Both the position numbers and the translations under genes were made by a program. A stretch of 64,000 bases of DNA from Thiohalobacter thiocyanaticus (GTDB lineage Bacteria > Pseudomonadota > Gammaproteobacteria > Thiohalobacterales > Thiohalobacteraceae), in contig NZ_AP018052.1 in the NCBI RefSeq assembly GCF_002356355.1, positions 558,001 through 622,000 on the forward strand. Direction: 5' to 3'. Positions 46,007 to 54,546 of the stretch are shown here, in pieces (within the stretch, counting starts at the first letter, position 1; every line of letters starts with the position of its first letter). The notes beneath the pieces are model-generated. The model had not been told where the DNA came from and searched no databases. It was given only the letters and a program-made list of their open reading frames with translations.

Positions 46007-47245
46007 TTGAGATTCGGTATCAAACAACGATTGCAGGAAATGGCATGGGTGACCGGTGGGTTGGCGACCTCGCGCATACTCACGCTGCTCGCTTCCGTCG
46101 TGGGCGCGAGGATCCTCGAGGTGGAGGAGTTCGGAAGATTTACATTATTCGTTACGGTGGCGCTGTTGATGGCGGACATGGGGCGTCCCATAGATAACGC
46201 CTATGTCCGGGAGACTTCCGGGAAACACAATGTCGATGCTGAGTCATATTATCACTACTCCGTCCGCCTCAAGCTCGCTTTGGTTGCAGTCGCGCTGCTC
46301 GCCTGGATTCCGGTCTGGGCGTATTCCGGAAGTGTATATGCGAGCATCCCCGGAATAATAGGCGCCGCAATGGTGGTCGGCTCATTCTGGATGATAACGT
46401 ATTCACTACTGTCCGATTTTCAGCGGCGACAGCAATTCATGCGGGTGGGCCTGCTCAATCCATTGACCGGCCTCACGCTTCTGCTTGCGGTTGCTGTTGT
46501 GGCAGCAGGGGGCGAGCCGGGGCTGGGGGCTGTGGTGATTTGCACCCTTGTTCTGTCGCTGGCGGTGGCGGTGTTTAACCTGGCGCTGATTTTCAAGCGA
46601 CGCGCGGCAAGGCTGTACGGTGATGAGCGCAAGCGGTTCCTCAAGCTGGTATGGGTGTTCTTCTCCTCGGGGGCGGTGCTGCAACTTGCAGGTCGGCTGG
46701 ACACATTGTTGGTGGCCGCGATGACCAATATGAGAGAGCTGGCATACTATGGTGCGGCCGCCCGTACTGCAGGGCCGGTCGGGATGCTGGGGGCGGGGGC
46801 GGGTATGCTGCTCCTGCCGGTGGCAAGGCAGGCCTATGAATCGTCCCGGGGGCTGCATGATTATGTGCGCAGGTCCCTGCTCTACAACATGGCGCAGTTA
46901 GCCGTTCTGGCCCTGCTGTTCGCATTCAGTGACCAGATTGTGTTATGGCTTTTCGGTGAGGGCTATGGCGCGAGCGCGGTGATATTGAAATGGCTGCTGC
47001 TTTCGCGGATGCTGAGCGCACTGGTCGTTCCCTATCGGGTGTTGCTGCAGGCCAGCCAGCGTCCGGGGCGGCTGTTTTCCCTTTCCCTGATCAGAATGTT
47101 TTCGGGCGCAGCGGGAATTCTGGCGCTGGTACCGGTGATGGGGGCATCCGGAGCAGCGGTTGGTTTGAGTGTGGGTGAGTTCGTCACCCTGTGCAGCGCT
47201 GCGGCCTTCGTGCATCGCGGCTGGCGTCATGATAGGGAATTCTAA
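46007..47245 (+). CDS. Polysaccharide flippase, Wzx-like
   Basis: The 412-residue membrane protein has about twelve transmembrane helices and the MATE/MOP-like polysaccharide exporter pattern: WVTGGLATSRILTLLASVVG followed by ARILEVEEFGRF near the start, and a later LVAAMTNMRELAYYGAAAR segment. It would flip lipid-linked repeat units across the inner membrane for polymerisation. The start is uncertain: TTG 46007 is the first usable codon, with ATG 46040 as alternative. It is followed after three bases by the polymerase/ligase gene. Confidence 0.87.
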   Translation: MRFGIKQRLQEMAWVTGGLATSRILTLLASVVGARILEVEEFGRFTLFVTVALLMADMGRPIDNAYVRETSGKHNVDAESYYHYSVRLKLALVAVALLAWIPVWAYSGSVYASIPGIIGAAMVVGSFWMITYSLLSDFQRRQQFMRVGLLNPLTGLTLLLAVAVVAAGGEPGLGAVVICTLVLSLAVAVFNLALIFKRRAARLYGDERKRFLKLVWVFFSSGAVLQLAGRLDTLLVAAMTNMRELAYYGAAARTAGPVGMLGAGAGMLLLPVARQAYESSRGLHDYVRRSLLYNMAQLAVLALLFAFSDQIVLWLFGEGYGASAVILKWLLLSRMLSALVVPYRVLLQASQRPGRLFSLSLIRMFSGAAGILALVPVMGASGAAVGLSVGEFVTLCSAAAFVHRGWRHDREF

Positions 47246-47248
47246 TAG

Positions 47249-48679
47249 ATGAGCCTTGTTGTCAGCATAGCCGCTATCGGCCTCGTCCTGTTCACTATCG
47301 GCCTGGTGATCGGCCGGATGCGCCTTATCGCCGATACCGGGTCCAGGTATGAGTGGGGTTTCTGGGGCTGGGCCTGGGTGGCCATGTTCATGAGCGGTAC
47401 CCTGTTCTTCGGGCACAGCTACTCAACTAGGTCCGTGGCATTGGATGCCTCCGCCATGGTCCAATTGGCTTGGGTGGCGGCCGCATGTTGCTTCGTGTTG
47501 GTGTCGCTACCACGAACTAAAATTCTTTTCGGCTTGGCAGCGTTGCCCATAATGTTGTTTCTCCTGTACGGGCTGTTCGGGCTCGTTACCAGTGTCCTGT
47601 CCCCGGCGCCTAAGTTCTCGGCCTACAAGGCGGGCTTGGTGGTGGTGGATGCCATACTGGCGGCCGGGTTTCTGTCGTTGAGCCTGCGCGGAAGTCGTTG
47701 GCGGGTGTCGGACTTCGTGCTGGGATTGATTGTACTCGCCCTAGGTGGGGCGCTGCTCGGTGCAGTTCTATGGCCGGGCGAGGCCTTTCAGCTCAAATCA
47801 GGCGTTTTCGGGGTGATGCTTTACGGCACCCTGCCCATAATGCATCCGAACGAACTGGGGATGTGGGGCGGAATCGTGATGGTCGTTTCCCTGGTCCGCT
47901 GGTTCGCGGCCTCCACGGCAAGATCGAGGTGGGCCTGGTTGTTCATTGGCACGTCGAGCGCGACAGTGGTTCTGCTGGCCCAGTCGCGCACCTCGGTGGC
48001 TGCCATCCTGGTCAGCCTGCTGGTTGCGATCCCGTATCTGGCAAGAACGCGGGCCCAGGCCCTGATCGGTGGGGGCGTGCTGATCATGCTTGCGGTCGGC
48101 GTCGTTGGCGTAGCCACTGTGATTGTCGGACCTGACACACTGTTCGGGCCGCTCGTCGAATACCTCAAGAGGGGGCAAGATCAGGGTGGCTTGGAAACGA
48201 TGCATGGCCGGGTGTGGGCATGGATGAATATCGGCTGGCCGATGTTTATGGAGTCACCACTCATCGGCAATGGGTTCGACGCCGGGACTCGGTTTGCTAC
48301 CGATGTCACGATCGGTCATCTACACAATTCGTTTTTCCAGGTCCTTGCCAACAGCGGGCTACTCGGTTTCATCCCCTGGGTGATGGCGGTAACTATCGGG
48401 TCCTGCCAGCTGTTTCTCAGGGCATGGCGTCGCCGCAGTGCGCCGCTGCAACAGCGGGTCTCTGCCCTGGTGGCGCTGCTCATTATGATAGGCTTGCTCG
48501 CGAGAGCTTGGACCGGCTCTGTCCTGGTATCACATGCCTGGTCTACTATGATGTTCCTTGGCTTGATGGTGGATCTATACGCCAGCCGGCGCAGTCGGGT
48601 GAGCGAGTCGGCTGCAAACAACGTTAAGAATAAAACCGATGTCACACGAAAAACTCTATTGGCTCACAGACGGGCTTAA
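47249..48679 (+). CDS. O-antigen ligase/polymerase family membrane protein
   Basis: The 476-residue protein has ten or more transmembrane helices and the Wzy_C-type signature: a large periplasmic loop with GRVWAWMNIGWPMFMESPLI followed by GNGFDAGTRFA, then HLHNSFFQVLANSGLLGFIP. It should polymerise the repeat unit or ligate the glycan in the periplasm. Next to a Wzx-like flippase, a Wzy polymerase role is more likely. Its last 41 bases overlap the next gene. Confidence 0.87.
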   Translation: MSLVVSIAAIGLVLFTIGLVIGRMRLIADTGSRYEWGFWGWAWVAMFMSGTLFFGHSYSTRSVALDASAMVQLAWVAAACCFVLVSLPRTKILFGLAALPIMLFLLYGLFGLVTSVLSPAPKFSAYKAGLVVVDAILAAGFLSLSLRGSRWRVSDFVLGLIVLALGGALLGAVLWPGEAFQLKSGVFGVMLYGTLPIMHPNELGMWGGIVMVVSLVRWFAASTARSRWAWLFIGTSSATVVLLAQSRTSVAAILVSLLVAIPYLARTRAQALIGGGVLIMLAVGVVGVATVIVGPDTLFGPLVEYLKRGQDQGGLETMHGRVWAWMNIGWPMFMESPLIGNGFDAGTRFATDVTIGHLHNSFFQVLANSGLLGFIPWVMAVTIGSCQLFLRAWRRRSAPLQQRVSALVALLIMIGLLARAWTGSVLVSHAWSTMMFLGLMVDLYASRRSRVSESAANNVKNKTDVTRKTLLAHRRA

Positions 48680-49352
48680 GCGGGCAGTCGCCGGAAGCCG
48701 GATGGGAGGCGTGTTCAACTCTCCCGCCGGCAAGCTGGTGCGCAGCTGGCTGTTCCAGGGCGTGTTGTATATGTCGCCCGATGAGCTGCTGTTTCGTATA
48801 GCGGCGGAGGTCGCAGTGATCGGGGCGGTATGGTGGCTGATTGCCGATCCGGTTTCCTGGTCCGGCGTCCTGGCAGTCATTGTGGTACACACCCTGTTCT
48901 GGCTCGTGAACAGCCATTTCTGGGCGCTGGAGATCCGCAAGGGCGTGCGGCTGGTGAAGAATCGGCCGCAGGCGGTGAAGAATTACCTGGAGGCGTTGCG
49001 GGGACGGTGCACAAGATGTCGCTCCATTAAGTGGTGCTTCGCCTCGGGTAGTCTTGCCCGTGGCGCCTTCGGTGTGTATTCGGACCTCGACGTGGCCTGT
49101 ATCCCCCGGCCGGGGAACTGGAATCGCATCGTGGTGCTGGCCTTCGGCATGCGGGAGCGGTTGATCGCCGCGTTCAAAAGGATGCCGGTGGAGCTGTACT
49201 GCTACAGTGAGGAGGCGCTGGCGCACATCTCACCCGAAGAGTGCCGACTTGTCCTGAAGGGGCCGGGGAAGGCGGATGGTGATATGCAGAGATGGATGAG
49301 TTGGGATTGTTTCTGGGATTCGCCGTCGGAATTTTTCCAGCAATGCGAGTGA
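48639..49352 (+). CDS. Membrane-anchored nucleotidyltransferase-fold protein
   Basis: The 237-residue protein has two hydrophobic helices (AAEVAVIGAVWWLIADPVSW and GVLAVIVVHTLFWLV) and then a polymerase-beta-type nucleotidyltransferase core: ASGSLARGAFGVYSDLDV with G137-S138 and D149/D151. A CTRC pair precedes the core (RGRCTRCRSIKW). Its substrate is not known. Fusion of this fold to membrane helices within a polysaccharide cluster is unusual. It overlaps the polymerase gene by 41 bases. Confidence 0.8.
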   Translation: MSHEKLYWLTDGLKRAVAGSRMGGVFNSPAGKLVRSWLFQGVLYMSPDELLFRIAAEVAVIGAVWWLIADPVSWSGVLAVIVVHTLFWLVNSHFWALEIRKGVRLVKNRPQAVKNYLEALRGRCTRCRSIKWCFASGSLARGAFGVYSDLDVACIPRPGNWNRIVVLAFGMRERLIAAFKRMPVELYCYSEEALAHISPEECRLVLKGPGKADGDMQRWMSWDCFWDSPSEFFQQCE

Positions 49353-49436
49353 GCGTGCCGGGGTACGACTTGATATACGCTGCGTCCCGGCTGACAGGGC
49401 CTGGCCTTAAATAACCAATAATTAGGGGCTGACAGC

Positions 49437-50564
49437 TTGAGGAAGGTTCTGAGTATTCACTGGGGGTTCTCGCTCGGAGGCGTGGCCCAATATGCCGCCA
49501 CCCTGGAGCGCGTCAGGGCGCGGATGCCGCTGCAGCTGCGCTCCCTGTGCCTGCTGCCCAGGGGGCGGGTCGTGGACGAGGCGACGCTTGCGAAGCTCGA
49601 TGTTCGGGTGCTGCCGGTGCGTTCGCTGGCAGATCTCACCTGGATTCGCGGCGCGCGCAGGGTGATCGCCGAGGAGGCGCCGGACTGTGTCCTGAGTCAT
49701 GGCTTCAACGGCCATCTCGTGGCCCTGCTGGGGACGCGGGGTCGCAGCACCGATGTGATCCGCCTGGCTACCTATCATGGCAGCTATCACCCTCCGAGTC
49801 GTGGGAAGCGGCTGGTTGCGCCGCTCTACAACGGCTTTACCCACTGGTATCTGCGCAGCCGGGCCGCCGGTGTGCTCAATGTCGCTCAATTCTGCGCGGA
49901 TTTTCTCGCCGACCACGGTGTGCCCGCAAGCAAGTTGACGGTGGTCCACAACGGCATCCCGGACCTCAAACTCGATCCTGGCGTGCGCGAGGCCATCCGT
50001 AGGGAGTGGGGGTTCGGCCCGGAGCACACCCTCATCGGTGTGGCTTCCCGGCTCGATCCGGTCAAGGGGCTGGAGTATCTGCTGCAGGCCTTCGCCGGCG
50101 TGGCGCAGGATCATCTCGGTGCGCGACTGGTGCTGATGGGAGATGGCACGGTCCGCTCGGACCTCGAGGCGCAGGCCGGTGCCCTGGGAATTCGCGACCG
50201 CGTCCTGTTCACAGGCATGCGCGCCGACGTGCCACAGTGCCTGGCCGCCCTGGATGTCTTCGCACTGCCGTCGCTGGCCGAGTATCATTCCATCGGCCTG
50301 CTGGAGGCCATGCGCGCGGGCCTGCCCATCGTCGCGACCGACGTGGGGGGGAATACAGAGTCCGTGCGCGACGGGCAGGAAGGACTGATCGTCGCACCGG
50401 CGGACGCGGTGGGATTGAAGTCCGCCCTGGCCCGGCTGCTCGATGACAGGGACTTGTGCGCCCGACTCGGACAAGCGGCGCGGAGCCGATTCGTCAGCGA
50501 GTTCACGGAATATGCCATGCTGGCCAAGACTGCCAGCTGGCTGTCGCGTGTGTGTGGCGACTAG
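49437..50564 (+). CDS. Glycosyltransferase family 4 protein
   Basis: The 375-residue GT-B enzyme has the N-terminal HWGFSLGGVAQYAATLERV and the GT4 C-terminal domain: VHNGIPDLKL, IGVASRLDPVKGLEYLLQAF, LVLMGDGTVRSDLE and the donor-binding PSLAEYHSIGLLEAMRAGLP followed by IVATDVGGNTESV. It begins with TTG, preceded by AGGGG. It adds a sugar to the growing lipid-linked unit; donor unknown. The next gene starts two bases after its stop. Confidence 0.92.
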   Translation: MRKVLSIHWGFSLGGVAQYAATLERVRARMPLQLRSLCLLPRGRVVDEATLAKLDVRVLPVRSLADLTWIRGARRVIAEEAPDCVLSHGFNGHLVALLGTRGRSTDVIRLATYHGSYHPPSRGKRLVAPLYNGFTHWYLRSRAAGVLNVAQFCADFLADHGVPASKLTVVHNGIPDLKLDPGVREAIRREWGFGPEHTLIGVASRLDPVKGLEYLLQAFAGVAQDHLGARLVLMGDGTVRSDLEAQAGALGIRDRVLFTGMRADVPQCLAALDVFALPSLAEYHSIGLLEAMRAGLPIVATDVGGNTESVRDGQEGLIVAPADAVGLKSALARLLDDRDLCARLGQAARSRFVSEFTEYAMLAKTASWLSRVCGD

Positions 50565-50566
50565 AC

Positions 50567-51700
50567 ATGCGCGTCGTCTTCTGTATTTACGATTTCGTCG
50601 AGGCCAAACTTCCGCTGCAGCCCTGGCTGACCATCCGCCTGATTGCCGAGTGTCTTGCGCGGCGGGGGCATGAGGTGCATCTGGTCAGCGATGTGCCGGC
50701 GCCGGCGCGCCTGACTGGGTGCCAGTCGCACTCGGTCGCTTCCCTGCGTGGGTCGAACGCAGCGGAGATGAAGGGACTGCTGGGCAGGCTGCGCCCCGAT
50801 GCGCAGGTGTTCCTGCCCACGCCGCTGAACATCGCCACGGCGTCCTGGCTCGATGGGCTCGAATGCCGTTGTGTCGGGTTTGCCTCCTATCCTTTCTACA
50901 CCGCAGGTGAGTTGATGACGGCGGCGCGCCATATCGGGCGGGCGGAGGTGAGGCAGTATCTGCGCCATCTGCTGGTGCCGGGATTCAGCTGGAAACGCGC
51001 GATGCGCCGGCGCATGCACGCGTTGGTCGCGCAGTCTGAAACGACCGCTGCCCGACTCAATGCATGGCTCGGGCAGCGACCCTTTGCCGCCTGTATCCCG
51101 CCTGGCATTGATCTGACGCAATGGCCGCTGGCGCAGGCGCGGGAGCCGGCCAGGCGCGAGCGGCTGCGGCTGCTCTATCTTGGGGCAGCGATTCCCATCC
51201 GGGGATTTCAGCTTGCGCTGGCTGCGCTTGCCCGGACCCGGGACGCGCCGGTCGATCTGCGGGTGCTGGCGCGTGGCGCCGGCCCGGTTCAGATTGCGGC
51301 GATTGAAGCCGATGTGGCGCGGCACGGCCTGCAGGGGCGGGTTGAGATCGAAGGAGGCTGGGTCGACCATGACAGATTGGTCGAGGAGATTCACGCTGCC
51401 GATGCCGTGTTGCAGCCGTTCATCCTGGTGCCGTCCGAGCTGCCGGTGACGGCCATGGAGGTTATTGCCTGCGGCACGCCGGTGATCGGCGCGCGCATCG
51501 ATGGTCTGCCATCGACCATCGGCCCGGCTGGCGCAGTGGTAAAGCAGGCCGATGCCGCCGCTCTGGGCGAGCAGATCGCCGCCATGAGCCGGGAGCCTGC
51601 AATCCTGGAGAAGTGGAAAAACGGCTGTGTCGAGCAGCGCGCGCGCATGTGCGACTGGGATCGGATAACCGACGAGTGGGAGGCTGTGCTGGGTGGCTGA
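50567..51700 (+). CDS. Glycosyltransferase family 4 protein
   Basis: Starting at ATG 50567 gives 377 residues of a GT-B enzyme: IRLIAECLARRGHEVHLVSD, then CIPPGIDLTQWPL, LLYLGAAIPIRGFQLALAAL, RGAGPVQIAAIEADV and the C-terminal PSELPVTAMEVIACGTPVIG followed by ARIDGLPSTIGPAG. A reading frame from 50456 overlaps the upstream gene needlessly. The 3' end overlaps the next gene by eight bases. Confidence 0.9.
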   Translation: MRVVFCIYDFVEAKLPLQPWLTIRLIAECLARRGHEVHLVSDVPAPARLTGCQSHSVASLRGSNAAEMKGLLGRLRPDAQVFLPTPLNIATASWLDGLECRCVGFASYPFYTAGELMTAARHIGRAEVRQYLRHLLVPGFSWKRAMRRRMHALVAQSETTAARLNAWLGQRPFAACIPPGIDLTQWPLAQAREPARRERLRLLYLGAAIPIRGFQLALAALARTRDAPVDLRVLARGAGPVQIAAIEADVARHGLQGRVEIEGGWVDHDRLVEEIHAADAVLQPFILVPSELPVTAMEVIACGTPVIGARIDGLPSTIGPAGAVVKQADAAALGEQIAAMSREPAILEKWKNGCVEQRARMCDWDRITDEWEAVLGG

Positions 51701-52388
51701 TACCGCAACGCATCTCCCGACCCTGATCTCGATTGTGGGTGTCGACGGCAGCGGCAAATCCACGCTGGGCGGCTGGCTGATCGAGGAACTGGAGCGCCGC
51801 GGACGGCGGCCGGTGCTGGTCTGGTCTCGATTTCGCAATTACCTGTCCAAGCCGTTGCTCGCGCTGACACGGCTGACGGGACACAATTACTACAGGACGA
51901 TTGACGGCGTCCGGTTCGGTTTCCATGACTTCGAGCGTCTGTACGGCTATCGCGAACTGTTCGCCCTGCTGCAGGCGATCGATGTGAACATCGCGGCCTA
52001 CAGCAGGATTCAACGCCGGCGGCAAGCTGCCGATATTGTTGTCTGCGAGCGCGGTCCCTGGGATACCCTGGTCGATGTGACGGCGGATACCGGGCTGGCC
52101 TGGCTGCCCGGCTCGCGGCTGGGGGTTGCCTACGGCCGTCTCATGCGCCGCGATGCCAGGGTGCTGCTGATCTCGCGTAATTACCGGAATATCGTGCAGA
52201 CGCGGCCGGAACTGGTTAACGACGGCAAGCTGGAGTTGCGGATGGGACTGTATGAACAACTGGCCCGTGAGCAGGGCTGGGATGTCATTGACAATAACGG
52301 TTCTCTGGACAGAGCCAGGCGCGGGATCCTGGCCGCGCTCGGACTGCCGGAGGCCGGCGCGGCTGCCACGGACCAGGGGGCGGAGTGA
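51693..52388 (+). CDS. Thymidylate-kinase-like P-loop protein
   Basis: The 231-residue protein has a P-loop ISIVGVDGSGKSTLGGWLIE, a DR(Y/H)-like region VVCERGPWDTLVDVTADTG and later RNYRNIVQTRPELV. It resembles thymidylate kinases but differs in the LID and in the substrate-binding region. Its place within a glycosyltransferase operon suggests a kinase acting on a lipid, sugar or nucleotide linked to glycan synthesis rather than dTMP. GTG 51693 is preceded by GGGAGG; it overlaps both neighbours. Confidence 0.8.
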   Translation: MADTATHLPTLISIVGVDGSGKSTLGGWLIEELERRGRRPVLVWSRFRNYLSKPLLALTRLTGHNYYRTIDGVRFGFHDFERLYGYRELFALLQAIDVNIAAYSRIQRRRQAADIVVCERGPWDTLVDVTADTGLAWLPGSRLGVAYGRLMRRDARVLLISRNYRNIVQTRPELVNDGKLELRMGLYEQLAREQGWDVIDNNGSLDRARRGILAALGLPEAGAAATDQGAE

Positions 52389-53230
52389 CGATGCGAGCGC
52401 CGGTTTCCGTCGTGATCCTGACTCTGGACGAGGAGGTCAATATCGGGCGCTGCCTGGATTCCGTGGCCTGGTGCGACGACGTGGTGGTGCTGGACTCGTT
52501 CAGTACCGACAGGACGTGCGAGATCGCCAGGGGAAAGGGGGCGCGGATCGTGGAGCGCGCCTTCGACAATTATGCCAATCAGCGCAACCACGCGCTGAAG
52601 GAGATCGACTACAGCAACGACTGGCTGCTGATGCTGGACGCCGATGAAGTCGTGCCGGGGGAAATGGTGGAAGAGATGGCCGCCACACTCACGGGCGGCG
52701 GCGAGGATGTCACCCTGTACCGCATGCGGCGCAAGGATTACTTCATGGGGTCCTGGCTCAAGCACAGCACGAACTATTCAACGCTGTGGTTCGGCCGGCT
52801 CATGCGTCTCGGCCGGGTCTGGGTGGAGCGCGAAATCAACGAGGAATATCACACTGATGGACTCACCCGGGATCTTGATTCCGCGATCGTCCATTATCCC
52901 TTCAACAAGGGGTTGTCCGCCTGGGTGGAAAAACACAACCGGTATTCGAGCATGGAGGCCGAGTTACTTGTCCACGGCGGAGGTTATGAATGGAAGCTGC
53001 GGGAGTTGTTTGACTCCGACCCGGTTGCGCGCCGCAAGGCGCTCAAGGCGCTGATATATTCCATGCCCGGCAGGCCCTTGGTGATGTTTCTGGGGCGCTA
53101 TTTCGTCGCCGGCGGTGTTCTGGACGGTCGCGCCGGGCTGATGTTCTGCCTGCTCAAGAGCTGGTATGAATACCTGATCGATTGCAAGGCGAAGGAGTTG
53201 CGGCGGCGCATGCGGGGGTTGCCGGTTTGA
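52385..53230 (+). CDS. Glycosyltransferase family 2 protein, WaaE/KdtX-like
   Basis: The 281-residue GT-A enzyme has VSVVILTLDEEVNIGRCLDS, VLDSFSTDRTCEIARGKGAR, FDNYANQRNHALKE and the metal-binding LLMLDADEVVPGEM (DAD), as in the LPS beta-1,4-glucosyltransferase WaaE group. Start GTG 52385 overlaps the upstream stop; ATG 52391 is possible. It adds a hexose in the repeat unit. Confidence 0.92.
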   Translation: MTMRAPVSVVILTLDEEVNIGRCLDSVAWCDDVVVLDSFSTDRTCEIARGKGARIVERAFDNYANQRNHALKEIDYSNDWLLMLDADEVVPGEMVEEMAATLTGGGEDVTLYRMRRKDYFMGSWLKHSTNYSTLWFGRLMRLGRVWVEREINEEYHTDGLTRDLDSAIVHYPFNKGLSAWVEKHNRYSSMEAELLVHGGGYEWKLRELFDSDPVARRKALKALIYSMPGRPLVMFLGRYFVAGGVLDGRAGLMFCLLKSWYEYLIDCKAKELRRRMRGLPV

Positions 53231-54462
53231 GTGACGTCCGCGCGCCAGGATTCCCGCGACGGCTCCTCCTCGTCTCGATCAACTATCTGCCCGAAATGAC
53301 GGGGATAGGCAAATACAGCGGCGAGATGGCCGAATGGCTGGCCTCCCGGGGGGTGGAGGTGGAAGTGGTGACCGCGCCGCCCTACTATCCGGCATGGAAA
53401 GTCTCGCCTGAATATGGTTCGTACCTGTATCGGCGTGAAACAATAAACGGAGTGGGTATAACGCGCTGCCCACTCTGGGTACCGGCACGCCCCAGCGGTC
53501 TGAAACGCATCCTGCATCTGGCCAGTTTCGCGCTGAGTGCGTTCCCGGTCATCGTCTGGAAGGCAGTGCGCATGCGGCCGGATATCGTGTTCGTGGTGGA
53601 GCCGCCGTTGTTCTGTGCGCCGTCAGCGTTGCTCGCTGCCGGCCTCGGCGGCGCACAGTCATGGCTGCATGTGCAGGATTTCGAGGTCGATGCCGCTTTC
53701 GACCTGGGGGTGCTGAAGGCACGCTGGCTGCGTAAGCTGGTGCTGAAAACAGAGTCGTGGCTGATGCGGCGGTTCGCCAGGGTGACCACCATTTCCGAGC
53801 GTATGCTGGAACGCCTGAGTCAAAAGGGCGTCGAACCGGAGCGTGTGGGATTGTTGCCCAACTGGGTCGAACTGGAGCGGATATACCCTCTCCAGGAGCC
53901 CTCATCCCTGCGTGCTGAATGGGGTATGACTGAATCGGATACGGTCGTGTTGTATTCCGGGAACATGGGCGAGAAACAGGGCCTGGAGATATTGCTGGAG
54001 ACGGCCAGGCGGCTTGAGGACAGGAGCGACATTCGCTTTGTTCTGTGCGGCGACGGTTCGGCGCGGGCACGGCTGGAGGTGTTGGCCGGGGGGATGAGGA
54101 ACGTGGAATTCAAACCGTTGCAGCCACTGGACAGGCTCAACGATCTGCTGAACCTGGCCGATATCCATGTGCTGCCCCAGCGTGGAGACGCGGCGGACCT
54201 GGTGCTGCCGTCGAAGCTGACGAATATGCTCGCCAGCGCAAGGCCCGTGGTGGCGACTGCGGCGCCGGGAACACAGGTGGCAGAGATCGTCGAGGCGTGT
54301 GGTATCGTGGTGCCCCCTGAGGACGCCGATGCCCTGGCGCGGGCGGTGGCCCAACTGTCTGATTCGGCTGCAAAAAGATCGGAATTCGGCGCGGCGGCAC
54401 GGCGGCTTGCCGAAACCGATTGGGGCAAGGACAATGTGCTTTCGCGTGTTTTTGGCCGATAG
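53227..54462 (+). CDS. Glycosyltransferase, WcaI-like (GT4)
   Basis: The 411-residue protein resembles colanic-acid WcaI: LLLVSINYLPEMTGIGKYSG, EMAEWLASRGVEVEVVTAPP, YYPAWKVSPEYG, INGVGITRCPLWVPARPSGL, YSGNMGEKQGLEILLETARR and DIHVLPQRGDAADLVLPSKL. WcaI is a putative fucosyltransferase in colanic acid synthesis, which fits the gmd/fcl genes downstream. TTG 53227 overlaps the upstream TGA (TTGA); the frame extends further upstream but inside the preceding gene. Confidence 0.9.
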   Translation: MSDVRAPGFPRRLLLVSINYLPEMTGIGKYSGEMAEWLASRGVEVEVVTAPPYYPAWKVSPEYGSYLYRRETINGVGITRCPLWVPARPSGLKRILHLASFALSAFPVIVWKAVRMRPDIVFVVEPPLFCAPSALLAAGLGGAQSWLHVQDFEVDAAFDLGVLKARWLRKLVLKTESWLMRRFARVTTISERMLERLSQKGVEPERVGLLPNWVELERIYPLQEPSSLRAEWGMTESDTVVLYSGNMGEKQGLEILLETARRLEDRSDIRFVLCGDGSARARLEVLAGGMRNVEFKPLQPLDRLNDLLNLADIHVLPQRGDAADLVLPSKLTNMLASARPVVATAAPGTQVAEIVEACGIVVPPEDADALARAVAQLSDSAAKRSEFGAAARRLAETDWGKDNVLSRVFGR

Positions 54463-54546
54463 TCGGACCAGCAATAAAAAAAACTAATTAATTATGAGCC
54501 GGTAGCCGGGATGAGTGTCCGGCGCCGGCGGGGTGAGAATCAGTAA

